Of a stretch of 64,000 nt of DNA, positions 9,212 to 17,700 are shown one piece after another. The notes under the pieces are model-generated. The model had not been told where the DNA came from. It made no database searches and worked only from the letters and a program-made list of their open reading frames with translations. The position numbers and the translations under genes are program-made. This DNA is from Thioalkalivibrio sp. ALMg11 (GTDB taxonomy: Bacteria; Pseudomonadota; Gammaproteobacteria; Ectothiorhodospirales; Ectothiorhodospiraceae), in NCBI RefSeq assembly GCF_000377905.1, contig NZ_KB898872.1, forward strand, positions 1 to 64,000, written 5' to 3'. Numbering within the stretch: the stretch's first letter is position 1; every line of letters starts with the position of its first letter.

Positions 9212-9628
9212 ATGTTGATGCTGGATGTAAGGGACCTGGGTTGGTGGTACTGGCTGGTGACCGTGGCGCTACTGACCTGGGGCGTACTGCTCGATCCGCT
9301 CGGGCTTTACCTCGCCGTCGGGCTGACCGTGGTCAACCTGGCGCATTTCTCGGCACGGGCGTCGGGACTGACCGCCTTCCCGGTACAGGTGCGGTTCTTC
9401 TATCTCCTGCTGTTACTGGTCGCGCTGCCCGAGCCCATGCGCTGGCTTTTCTGGGTCCCCCTGATCGGCACCTGGGCCCAAGTGCTGGTGGGCTATTGCG
9501 CCATGGCGCGTCTGGTCTCCCTGTTCCCGTGGAATCGCGAGGCAGGGCTGACCGGTAAGCTGGTCTGGCGGACGTTCTTTTCCCTGCCGGTCCGGGGCAG
9601 CGTGGCCTCGTCTTCCTCGAATGACTGA
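9212..9628 (+). CDS. Small integral membrane protein
   Basis: A 138-residue hydrophobic protein with four likely membrane spans (about residues 11-30, 28-50, 60-80 and 83-105) and a basic, serine-rich tail (SLPVRGSVASSSSND). The ATG at 9212 is preceded by a strong GGAGAAGGAG. I do not recognise a family. A hairpin begins at its stop codon. It is the only apparently intact gene between the IS3 relic and the DUF6998 gene. Confidence 0.6.
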   Translation: MLMLDVRDLGWWYWLVTVALLTWGVLLDPLGLYLAVGLTVVNLAHFSARASGLTAFPVQVRFFYLLLLLVALPEPMRWLFWVPLIGTWAQVLVGYCAMARLVSLFPWNREAGLTGKLVWRTFFSLPVRGSVASSSSND

Positions 9629-9654
9629 CGGCCTTCGACTGGCGGTGGCCGTCA
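9626..9654 (+). terminator. Hairpin at the end of the membrane-protein gene
   Basis: TGACGGCC and GGCCGTCA form a perfect 8-bp stem around a 13-nt loop, beginning at the stop codon. No T-run follows, so factor-independent termination would be weak. Confidence 0.4.
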
Positions 9655-9839
9655 AGGAAGTTGGCACCTCTGTAGACCGCCGGGCACTCCTCGACGAGCT
9701 TCCGCCAATCTCTTGTCAGCGCCTTCGCGTTGGAGGCGTTCGATGCTTGCTCTTGTCCAGGGGCCTTCCGAATACCCTGATGCGGCTACCGTCGACTGCG
9801 ACAGGCTGAAGGCACCCTTCTGGCCCGATAAAAGCCTGC

Positions 9840-10298
9840 TCATCCGTTCGCGATCTTCATTGGCACTCTCTCATCAGGAGAGACAGCCGCCATCAATTGG
9901 GTAAGCCGTTTTACCGAAATCTGATACTGGCCGTTACTCGGTCTCGGTTTTCCCTCGAATTCACGCCAGACGACTTTGCCCGGTCCGTTGTAGATCTCCT
10001 CGAAGCCACCTTCCCGATCCAGCTTCAGCACGAGCAGATGCTCCGGACCACTTCGCAGGCCAACTCTTGTTCCTTGGGTCGCCTTGATCTCGATCTCTCG
10101 CCCATCCTTAACGGCGTCCACGCCCGGTGAAGATGCCCGGAGGAGATCAAGCCTGTAATGATAGGCCGCGAGACACTCACCCAGACTGCCCACAAGGTGA
10201 CCATCGGGAGTGAAATGCCTACCCGGAAACATCGCTTCTAGCTCCCCGACAACACGATACAACTCGCCCACCAGTTTCGGCAGATGCTCCTTATCCAT
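9840..10298 (-). CDS. DUF6998-like protein, possible PD-(D/E)XK fold
   Basis: A 152-residue protein starting at the ATG at 10298 with GAGAGG upstream. The middle reads GSLGECLAAYHY.., SSPGVDAVKDGREIEIKATQG. The spacing of the D in GVDA and the ExK in EIEIKAT resembles the core of restriction-endonuclease-like folds, and the whole resembles DUF6998. It lies directly downstream of a decayed DUF6361/helicase relic on the same strand, a setting typical of defence islands. Function is not established; nuclease activity is inference from motif spacing. Confidence 0.6.
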   Translation of the reverse strand: MDKEHLPKLVGELYRVVGELEAMFPGRHFTPDGHLVGSLGECLAAYHYRLDLLRASSPGVDAVKDGREIEIKATQGTRVGLRSGPEHLLVLKLDREGGFEEIYNGPGKVVWREFEGKPRPSNGQYQISVKRLTQLMAAVSPDERVPMKIANG

Positions 10299-10339
10299 GC
10301 GCAATGCCTCTCAGCTCTGTCGAAATCAAATACCGGACG

Positions 10340-10959
10340 TTATGTCGCGGGAGGTAGCAGGGAAGTCTGCCAGTCCTCTGGCGCATCTTCCGGCAGGGCG
10401 TGATCTAGGTATGCGATCAGGTCTTCCTGGCGGTTGGCCGAACAACATGCGGTAGAGCGCCAACAGCCGTTTCATGTTTTTGAGGCGGCCGACATCCCGG
10501 CTCAGCGGCAGAAGCAGAACCAGTCGCTGAATGCGTGCATCACCCGCCTCATAGATCCACCAGGGTGCGAGATCGGATTCCTGCCCGAAATCGGTGACTT
10601 CCGCGCGCGCAAAGAGGTACGTCCACGGATCCCCCTCTACACCCAAGGCCGAAAGCGCGTGCACGCCAATATCCTGCGCCACATTTCGCCGCCAGTGCCG
10701 AGACCCGATCAGACCCCAATGCTCCGCGAGCCAACTCCGACTCAACCTCCTGGTACACCCAGGGCACGAAGAACATGTAGCGCAACCGTGTTTGAATCGT
10801 ACTCGTACCCGGAAACAGCAACTCCGCCAGATCTTCTCGAATGGAGCCCAGCCCCAGCTCGTCGCGCCTATCGCGCTCCCCTAACATTGCCAGAACACGC
10901 ATGTTCCGCTCGCGCGCCTCCGAATCGTGATCAAGCCAAGACATTCTGGAACCGAGCAT
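10340..10959 (-). pseudogene. DUF6361 N-terminus joined to helicase-like C-terminus, frameshifted
   Basis: The first part (SWLDHDSEAR, then RDELGLGSIREDLAELLFPG and TIQTRLRYMFFVPWVYQ) is the N-terminus of a DUF6361 protein. The frame is lost at about 10745 and another frame continues with VGRLKNMKRLLALYRMLFGQP. A further -1 shift at a C-run gives QEDLIAYLDHALPEDAP and a stop at 10340. The tail looks like the extreme C-terminus of a PLD/DEAD-type helicase. At least two frameshifts and a probable fusion-deletion make this a relic of a two-gene defence-type locus. Confidence 0.6.
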
Positions 10960-11254
10960 ACGATCTCCCTATACCGAGCGCCGTTACAAACCGCATGTCG
11001 GATACTCCGTCAGCGGAACGCCCACATTCCGGCTCAGGTATGGCCTCCTTAAGGTCGGTGACGCGTTTCCCAAACGGCTTACAGCCAATATTTCGGCGAC
11101 CTCTGGAAGTGCGACTCCGCCATGCCTTCCCGAAAATTCGGTCCATTGGAACCTAGAGGCCTCTGGGCAGACTAGCGCCAAAGGCGGCCGAGATGCCCAA
11201 GAGCCGGTTTACGCAAGGGCGACTGTCAAAAACCGTTTACTAACTCGTCCTCTT
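10960..11254. other. Intergenic, no gene recognised
   Basis: About 300 bases between the DUF6361 relic and the cassette-like region. Short minus-strand frames are present but none resembles a known protein. GC content falls towards 11.2 kb. Confidence 0.4.
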
Positions 11255-11280
11255 AAATCCAGATCAGCTGATCTGGATTT
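11255..11280. repeat. Perfect 26-bp palindrome over a stop codon
   Basis: The left arm AAATCCAGATCAG is followed without a spacer by its exact complement. The stop codon of the minus-strand GIY-YIG gene lies inside it. It could form a cruciform, bind a dimeric protein or terminate transcription, although no T-run follows in either direction. Confidence 0.7.
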
Positions 11281-11752
11281 CTCCACCTCCAGAATTCAGC
11301 GGTGGTACCGTCCCATGCTTTTTATAGAATTCATCTATCGCAAGCGCTTCCTGCCAGTACAGGAACCCCGATTTCAAATGAGACTCTAGATTCTCTGTAA
11401 GGGGGAAAAACGCCACGTGCATTAACTCACTTCTCGCCTCCGGCCATCTCCAAGCGGCCGAATGCCCGGAGTATCTTCCATCGTAATGAAATCCTGCAGA
11501 TGATGCGAACTGCGACATCCGATTCTTAAAATTATCCGTCATCCCAACGTATTGGACATTACTGCCCGAAGGGCTTGGTATACCTGTTGCGCTCCCCCAC
11601 GAGATCACATACACCCCCGACATTAATCTTACAGGGGCCAGATCGGGATCAACCTTTTCTGATCGCCCGCCGGCGCCCGGCCAGAAGCAATCGTTAATCC
11701 TTTCCCACTGAAACCATTGGTTAAGGAACGGTTTCAAAACTAAGTTTTCCAC
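11264..11752 (-). CDS. GIY-YIG-like domain protein
   Basis: A 162-residue protein in AT-richer DNA. GVYVI at 46-50 and QYVG at 67-70 give the two short strands that name the GIY-YIG nuclease fold, followed by NFKNRM, whose arginine fits the family. Other catalytic residues are less clear. The first codon is GTG at 11752, with GGGGTGA upstream. It could be a solitary homing-type nuclease or a UvrC-N-like protein carried as cargo. Its minus orientation matches the cassette-like genes that follow. Confidence 0.6.
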   Translation of the reverse strand: MENLVLKPFLNQWFQWERINDCFWPGAGGRSEKVDPDLAPVRLMSGVYVISWGSATGIPSPSGSNVQYVGMTDNFKNRMSQFASSAGFHYDGRYSGHSAAWRWPEARSELMHVAFFPLTENLESHLKSGFLYWQEALAIDEFYKKHGTVPPLNSGGGEIQIS

Positions 11753-12253
11753 TGGATCACCCCAAAAGCATTAAATAATATTAAAGATAAAAAGCTACGT
11801 TAGTGCGATACGAATATCGCCTATCACTGGCAATGTTAGTAATTATATATTTTCGGATCGGAACGAGTTACTCTTTTTTTGGGTTTTCCCGACCCGGCCC
11901 TGTAGTACACATGCATAACCAGGCCGATTGTAAATCCATTTCGCCACTACATTCTACATCGACACCATGAGTCGGAGAAGCCGGTAAGTAGCCGCCGCCC
12001 GGACTGCCTCCGGTTTGCACCGCCACTAAGGTCCGACCTTGCTTTTTTCCGTAACATCCTCAACTTTACGCTATACACATACCAGATCTGAGGAATCCAT
12101 CTTCCTTGCACTCTCCGTTGAGCACCAACCCCGTCAACCCAGCACAGGAGACCGCCTTATTCTCTACTCCCGCATAGCCCCCATTTGCTCTCGCCGAGCC
12201 CCGCCGGATGAAAACAAGACAAGGCCCGACCCCAAAGCCCGCGTAACACACCG
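11753..12253. other. AT-rich stretch with no recognised gene
   Basis: About 500 bases of lower GC content. It contains two copies of a short palindromic core related to the RAYT-linked repeats (near 12029 and 12225, ggtccgacc/ggcccgacc) but no convincing coding region. Confidence 0.4.
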
Positions 12254-12400
12254 CTAAAGTGCGACGAAAACCAATATGGCCATCGCAATCAATCCATAAA
12301 TCACGCCTCCCTTACGTTGGTCTTCACGAACACCCGGGTAAAACGCTGAATAAGCAATATACCCAAGGGCCACCAACATCAATATCCCCAACGACCCCAT
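12254..12400 (-). CDS. 48-residue membrane peptide, cassette-borne
   Basis: A short gene with an ideal RBS (AAGGAGG, 5 nt from the ATG at 12400). The peptide begins MGSLGILMLVALGYIAY and ends GLIAMAILVFVAL, giving two hydrophobic helices around a charged turn (REDQRKGG). Strong RBS, hairpin-like topology and position next to an attC-like site all support a real gene. It could be a small membrane modulator or a type I-like toxin; I recognise no family. Confidence 0.6.
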   Translation of the reverse strand: MGSLGILMLVALGYIAYSAFYPGVREDQRKGGVIYGLIAMAILVFVAL

Positions 12401-12530
12401 TAACCCTCCTTTTCCGCCATTAAAAACGCCAGCAAGTACGAGCTTGTATTAAGAGCTGATCTAACGTCTCGCCTTGAAGCGAAAGGAACTGGCTGCTATC
12501 TGAGACGCAAGGTTTGACCACAAAGCCCCT

Positions 12531-12736
12531 CATAACAATTCGGCTAAGGCGCGTAGATGTAACATCGTTACTGTTTTCCACGCATACATTACTGCACCGT
12601 TTCCTGTTAGGGCCAACGCAGGGACAGACCCGGCCCTTTGGCCACAAAACAGCGCTAAAGATAAAATACGCAGGGCATGACATGGGGCTCCGCAGAAGCG
12701 GCGGCAAACCGTTTGCCTTGCCGCCATTTGTTAAGC
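12531..12736 (-). other. attC-like recombination site (long)
   Basis: Read on the minus strand, the site opens with GCTTAACAAATGGCGGCAAGGC and closes with GCCTTAGCCGAATTGTTATG. The outer boxes resemble R'' and R' of attC sites, and the inner L boxes are complementary apart from one or two bases. At about 206 bp it is longer than usual for attC, so it may have absorbed an insertion or represent two fused sites. It lies directly downstream of the lipoprotein gene at 12766. Confidence 0.5.
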
Positions 12737-12765
12737 GCTCTAACCAACGCTCGAAATATTAGCGA

Positions 12766-13023
12766 TCAAATCTTCGTTCTATAAGTTCCCCACTCATAGC
12801 CCTCTAAGGTCATACAACTTTCTTTCAGCCCGCCGATCTGCGTCTCTCTTTCTGCATTATCTTTGGCTTTTTCTCGACAATCAAATCGCTGTCTCTGTGC
12901 TTCTTCATAGCTTACGCCCTCCTTCACCCACCCCTTTTCGATTTTGTAGGATGGACCGGACGCGCAGCCAGACAAGGCCACAACTAAGCCAGCTGTGAAA
13001 AATGATAATGCAATTCCTTTCAT
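12766..13023 (-). CDS. Small lipoprotein, cassette-borne
   Basis: An 85-residue protein with a textbook lipobox: hydrophobic ALSFFTAGLVVALSGC, with the Cys at residue 20. The mature part is charged and has two further cysteines (FDCREKAK, ESCMTLEGY), as in short outer-membrane lipoproteins of phage or integron origin. AGGAGAA lies upstream of the ATG at 13023. It sits between two attC-like sites in AT-richer DNA, so it is probably cassette cargo. Confidence 0.75.
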   Translation of the reverse strand: MKGIALSFFTAGLVVALSGCASGPSYKIEKGWVKEGVSYEEAQRQRFDCREKAKDNAERETQIGGLKESCMTLEGYEWGTYRTKI

Positions 13024-13076
13024 ACGGTTCTCCTTCTCTAAATTATTTCCAGGCCGGGCCCCGACCTTTCTTTTTA

Positions 13077-13169
13077 CCCCAACGTTAGAGCACGCTCAGG
13101 CTCGCGTTTTGTCAGTCAAAACGAGCCAAAGGAAAAGAGCCAGTTGAGCGCCCGAGCGCATGTTGTACC
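13077..13169 (-). other. attC-like recombination site
   Basis: On the minus strand the outer boxes read TACAAC and GTTGGGG. The inner arms (GCGCTCGGGCGCTC and GAGCCTGAGCGTGCTC) pair, and the centre holds a short hairpin GTTTTGTCAGTCAAAAC. Length about 93 bp and position upstream of the lipoprotein gene fit an attC site; the R'' box deviates from consensus. Confidence 0.5.
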
Positions 13170-13384
13170 GACAACAAACGCAAAAGGCAAGGGATGGATC
13201 CGAAGGGGTTCCGCCGCACACCCAGTCTTACTCAAGCCCCTCTTGTAATTGACATCCCCACTTTTTTTCGAATACGCATTGGCTCCATGCCCATTCCCTG
13301 GCCGCCCACTTCCGTCTCCTTATGGCCCACGCGCCTCCAATGTGAAGTGCCGGTCAGACGTTGCCTTCGGGTGGGGTCGCCCTC

Positions 13385-13436
13385 AGACCTTGCCTTTTGC
13401 CCCTGCCCTGACAGAAAGGGCAAAAAGGCAAGGTCT
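13385..13436. repeat. Large palindrome at the end of the RAYT relic
   Basis: Arms of 18-19 bases (AGACCTTGCCTTTTGCCC and its complement, one extra A) are separated by about 15 bases. The same arm occurs at 8845-8870. Such palindromes are typical substrates or remnants of REP-associated tyrosine transposases, one of which ends here. Confidence 0.65.
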
Positions 13437-13774
13437 TACTCCAACGGCCCCAGGATTGGCCATTTGAAGGCAGAAATTGCAGCTATAAGCCCGAGTTCAA
13501 GCCGTATTTCGGCGATTTTCATCGCCCTTTCAATTAGTTCACGTGGTCCGACCCCGACATCACCTTTGCCCTCATCGCGCACCAGCAGGTGGACATGGTT
13601 GGACGTCACTATGTAGTTCAGCGCACAGAGTCCGTAACGCTGGCGCGCCTGGTACAGCCAGCACCCCCAAAGCCTCCGGTCGCGGGCAAACTTGAGCAGG
13701 AACTCCTGCTTATGGCAGCGATGCGCGACATGCCAGACATGGCCCGGCAGATGATGGCGATTCGCGCGTGGCAT
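13436..13774 (-). pseudogene. REP-associated tyrosine transposase (RAYT, Y1 family), truncated
   Basis: 112 residues beginning MPRANRHHLPGHVWHVAHRC. The HUH motif is HVHLLV in the middle, as in TnpA(REP)/Y1 transposases. The frame ends at KWPILGPLE, shorter than full-length members, and the region after the HUH motif with the catalytic Tyr helix is incomplete. A partial repeat of its 3' end follows at 13796-13885. Probably inactive. Confidence 0.65.
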
Positions 13775-13795
13775 GGCTTCCCTCCCTAGAATGGC

Positions 13796-13885
13796 CATTT
13801 GAAAACGGAAATTGCCGCTTTAGTCCCGAATTTAGGGATCGATTCCGAATATTCATTCATCTTCTCAGTCGGTTACCGTGGTCCG
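13796..13885 (-). repeat. Partial duplicate of the RAYT 3' end
   Basis: About 90 bases match 13452-13550. Both encode a GVGPR core, lose similarity briefly, then read AAISVFKWPF here versus AAISAFKWPI in the RAYT frame. An internal stop follows GVGPR. This is a relic of a second RAYT copy in tandem, about 340 bp upstream of the first on the minus strand. Confidence 0.55.
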
Positions 13886-13919
13886 ACCCCGATTACAAGA
13901 CACAGACGGGGTCCAATAA

Positions 13920-14004
13920 GCCTAACGTCTAAGGTAAGCGGCGCGGCGTCAACCGCGTCCGGTGGAGCACGGAGCGCGGAACCAACTTGAGCGACTTGTT
14001 ATGT
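13920..14004 (-). other. attC-like recombination site
   Basis: Read on the minus strand the 85-bp site starts CATAACAAGTCGCTCAAGTT and ends CGCTTACCTTAGACGTTAGG(C). Both ends closely follow the layout of classical attC sites (R''-L'' ... L'-R', with GTTAGGC as R'). This is the best attC match in the window and fixes the orientation of the cluster as minus. Confidence 0.65.
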
Positions 14005-14009
14005 GGTCG

Positions 14010-14122
14010 GGACTTAACAAGCGCTACTGCATTTCACTTTACGCTGTGGCATGTAAGACATAAATATTGGTGGGAATTTTGGTATTCGCAAGTCTGCATA
14101 ATGCAGGGCGACTGCTAGGTTT
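14010..14122 (-). other. attC-like recombination site overlapping a stop codon
   Basis: On the minus strand it opens with ACCTAGCAGTCGCCCTGCA and closes with TGCAGTAGCGCTTGTTAAGT; the inner boxes are complementary with few mismatches. The TAG stop of the membrane-protein gene lies in the first box, as is common for cassettes. Only about 6 bp separate it from the next site, so the intervening cassette would carry no gene. Confidence 0.55.
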
Positions 14123-14468
14123 GCCTGAAAAAGGCAATAACCGCGAACGATGCCAGAAAGGCAACAGTGCTTTCTACCGAAAATAGTCCCTGGAGCGGGA
14201 TACTCAGCCCCAAAGCGATAACGACGTAGAACACCCAAGCCCAAACACCTCCTTTCCACTGACTTTCCGTTTGTCCCATTGGCAGGCCACGAGCGCGACG
14301 CTCTCCCCACTCTAATATTGAATATAGGAGAAATCCGTAAGCTACTAGAGCGAGGATAAGCCCCTCCCCTGACGCGGAAGAACCAGGGCCATGAATCTCA
14401 AACCTATCGGCGAGCGTAGCTGATGGAAGAGCGATGAGAAGAAGAATTACCCAAATTTTTTGAATCAT
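14115..14468 (-). CDS. Small membrane protein, cassette-borne
   Basis: 117 residues from the ATG at 14468. A signal-like N-terminus (IWVILLLIALPSATLA) is followed by three hydrophobic segments (about 40-57, 76-94 and 98-114). No family recognised. The stop codon lies inside an attC-like site and the flanking DNA is AT-richer than the chromosome, so it is most likely integron cargo. Confidence 0.6.
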   Translation of the reverse strand: MIQKIWVILLLIALPSATLADRFEIHGPGSSASGEGLILALVAYGFLLYSILEWGERRARGLPMGQTESQWKGGVWAWVFYVVIALGLSIPLQGLFSVESTVAFLASFAVIAFFRQT

Positions 14469-14552
14469 GTTGCGTACGCCTTTAGGGTTTTTGATTCTGC
14501 AATACTGGCAAGGTGCGCTTGAGTCAATTGCACTGCGCCACATAACAGTGCT

Positions 14553-14759
14553 TTAGATAGAATCTGAGATATTGGCGATATACAGATTCTGGATAACACC
14601 GACATAGCCGTGATATCCCGCGAGCGAGGCTCCATACCGTTCGGTTACCAAGGCGCAGTGGGAGACCGCTTGGCGAACCAATCGGCGGGATGGCGGCGTG
14701 GTGCGTTTCAGCCCCCGGATTGCCGAAGAGAGCGCCAATGCGCCGAGACGCGTGTTCAT
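14553..14759 (-). CDS. Hypothetical 68-residue protein after hsdR
   Basis: The ATG at 14759 overlaps the hsdR stop by 4 bp (ATGA), which would allow coupled translation. The product is basic, with no recognisable domain. The overlap is the main support; it may be chance. Confidence 0.3.
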   Translation of the reverse strand: MNTRLGALALSSAIRGLKRTTPPSRRLVRQAVSHCALVTERYGASLAGYHGYVGVIQNLYIANISDSI

Positions 14760-17700
14760 TGAGCGGGCCTCGTGGGGATGGTGCGTTGGTCGCCTGTCCC
14801 GGCGGTCAGGAGGCGCAGGATCAGCAAAGCGAAGTCGCGCTGCCGTTCGGGGTCGTCCAGGACCTGCATGGAGAGTTTTTCGTGGTCGGTCATGGCGTCG
14901 AGGACGGTGTCGGTGACGCGTTTGGGGAACAGGCCGTGCATCACTTGGTCGGGGCTGTGGTTCTCGACCTGGGCCATCACGGACTCATCGCGGCGGATGC
15001 GGTCGGCGATGCCGTTGGCGAACTGGAGCTTGTCTTGGTCGCTCACTTCGGCGCCGAAGAGGTCGTTGAGCTGGTCGATGATCTCTGAGAGGCGTTTCTT
15101 TTCCGGGTCGTGGGGCTTGCCGGAGCCGACGTCGGAGAGGGGCTTCAGACCGTCGTAGTCCTCACCCTCTTCGCCGAGGTTCAGTTGGTGTTCGGCGCGC
15201 TTGTTCAGGCGGTAGTGGGTCAGTTCCAGTTCGGAGACGTCGATTGCGTCTTCTTCCAGGTTTTGGGTGCCCAGCAGCGGGTGCAGGCCGCGGGCGTATA
15301 CGCATAGCTGTTCCAGCTCGCGGTCTTCGAAGTCGACAATCTGAGAGAGGAACTCGTAGCTGCGCACGAAGCTCTGGAGGTTCTTGCGGAACAGGTCCAG
15401 CTCGTCGCGCGTGGTGTGGGCGTCCTTCAGCTCCTGCTCGGCTCGGTGCAGGCCGGGCTTGTCGCCATTGCGTTCGGCTTGGGCGTAGGCGCCTTTCCAG
15501 GTCTGGATCTGCTCGAGGACGGCCTTGTAGCGGGTGGTGTAGCGTTCCCGGGCGGACTGGCAGTAGTAGCTGAGCTGGCTGGCGTTGGCCTTCGGGTTGA
15601 AGAATGCGCGGGCGAAGTTCTCGACCTCGTCCCAGTGGTAGATGCCTGAGGCGTCCAGGCTGTGCTGCAGGTCGTAGACCACGTTCGGGTCGGAGACGTC
15701 GGCCAGCTCGGCCTTGTTGTAATACGGGCGGAAGGCTTCGAGGATGTCTTCGGCATCGTTGAAGAAGTCGAGGACGAACGTGTCCTCCTTGCCCGGGAAG
15801 GTGCGGTTCAGGCGGGAGAGCGTCTGCACGCATTCCACGCCCTGCAGCTTCTTGTCCACGTACATGGCGCAGAGCTTGGGTTGGTCGAACCCGGTCTGGA
15901 ACTTGTTGGCCACGATCATCACGTTGTATTCGGCGGTCTTGAACGCGTCGGCCAGGTCGCGCCCCTTCAGGCTCGGGTTCAACAGCGAGCTGTGCTCGGT
16001 CACCTCCTCGGGGATTACGTCGTCCGGCAGCACGGAGCCGGAGAAGGCCACCAGTGCGTGCACGTCGCCATAGCCCTTGTCCTGGATGTACTCGCGCATC
16101 GCCAGCGCGTAGCGCACCGCCTCCTGCCGACTGCCGGTCACCACCATCGCCTTGGCCTGGCCATCCAGCAGGTGGCGCACGTTGGCGCGGAAGTGCTCGA
16201 CGATCACCTCCACCTTCTGGCTGATGTTGTACGGGTGCAGCCGCACCCAACGGGCGATCTTGGTCGAGGCCTTGCGCGACTCCACTTCCTCGTCATCGCC
16301 ATGCGGGTGCGCCAGCTTCCAGGCGGTCGAGTAGGTGGTGTAGTTCTTCAGCACGTCGAGGATGAAGCCCTCCTCGATCGCCTGGCGCATGGAGTACAGG
16401 TGGAACGGCTCGGGTTTGTTGTCGGCCGAAGCCGGCAGGTCCGGATCCGGCGGGCGGCCGAACAGCTCCAGGGTCTTCGCCTTGGGCGTGGCGGTGAAGG
16501 CGTAGTAGCTGATGCGCTCGGTCGGCTTGCGCGAGGCGACGGCCGCATCCATCAGCTCTTCGGCGCTGATCTCTTCATCCTCCGGCTTGTCGGTGCCCAG
16601 GATGGCCTTGAGCTTGGTGGCGGAGGAGCCGGTCTGCGAGGAGTGCGCCTCGTCGGCGATCACTGCGTAGCGCCCGGCGGCCAGCTCCGGGCGTTTGTCC
16701 AGCGCGTCGAACAGCGCCGGGAAGGTCTGGATGGTCACGATGATGATGCGCGTCTGCTCGGCCAGCGCCTCAGCCAGTTGCTCCGACTTGCTCTGGCTGC
16801 CGACATCGCGGGTGATGGGCCGCACCACCCCATGCGCGTGTTCGAACTGGTAGATGGTGTCCTGGAGCTGGCTGTCCAGCACGGTGCGGTCGGTCACCAC
16901 TACCACGGAGTTGAACAGCTTCTGGCCGCTCTCGTCGTACAGCGAGGCGAGCTGGTGTGCGATCCAGGCGATGGAGTTGGACTTGCCGGAGCCCGCGCTG
17001 TGCTGGATCAGGTAGCGTTGGCCGGCACCTTCCTCCCGCGTGGCCCCGATCAACTGGTTCACCACATCCCACTGGTGGAAGCGCGGGAAGATCAGGGTCT
17101 CCTTCTTGCTGCGCTTGCCGTGGAAATCCTCGACCGTCTTCTGCTCCAGATGTAGGAAGCGGCCAAGCACCTTGAGCCAGGCATCGGGCTGGAAGACCTG
17201 CTGCCACAGGTAGCCGGTGGCGTAGCTGTCCGGGTCCGGCGGTGCGGGGTTGCCGGCGCCGCCGTCCTCGGTGCCCTGGTTGAAGGGCAGAAAGAAGGTG
17301 TCCTTGCCCGCCAGGCGGGTCGCCATCGCCACCGCGTGCTGGCTGACCGCGAAATGCACTAGTGCCCCGCGCTTGGGGGTGAGCAGCGGCTCGGGCTTGC
17401 GGGTGACCGGGTCTTTCACCGGCCGGTCGCGCCGGTACTGGCGCTTGGCGTTCTCGACCGACTGCTTGAACTCGCTCTTCAGCTCCAGCGTGGCGGTGGG
17501 GATGCCATTGACGAACAGCACCAGATCCAGCCGCGGATTGTACTCCCCGCTGCGCGCATGCGGCGAGTACGAGACCTCCGGTACCACGCGCAGGCGGTTG
17601 GCGCGATAGCGGGCCAGGGACTCGGGATTCATGCCGTGGTCGGGCTTGAAGCTGCACAGATCCAGCTTCACGCCGGGCGTCTTCACCCCGTGGCGTAGTA

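Noticed and set aside
12045-12075. Possible attC end (CCGTAACATCCTCAACTTTACG)
   Set aside because: Flanked by the same repeat core as other sites, but I found no pairing partner arm.
12236-12260. Possible fifth attC box (GCGTAACACACCGCTAAAG)
   Set aside because: It looks like an outer/inner box, but no complementary partner lies within 150 bp on the correct side, and it overlaps the stop of the 48-residue gene.
15662-17155. 497-codon frame antisense to hsdR
   Set aside because: Mirrors HsdR codons in a GC-rich genome; no start signal and no domain.
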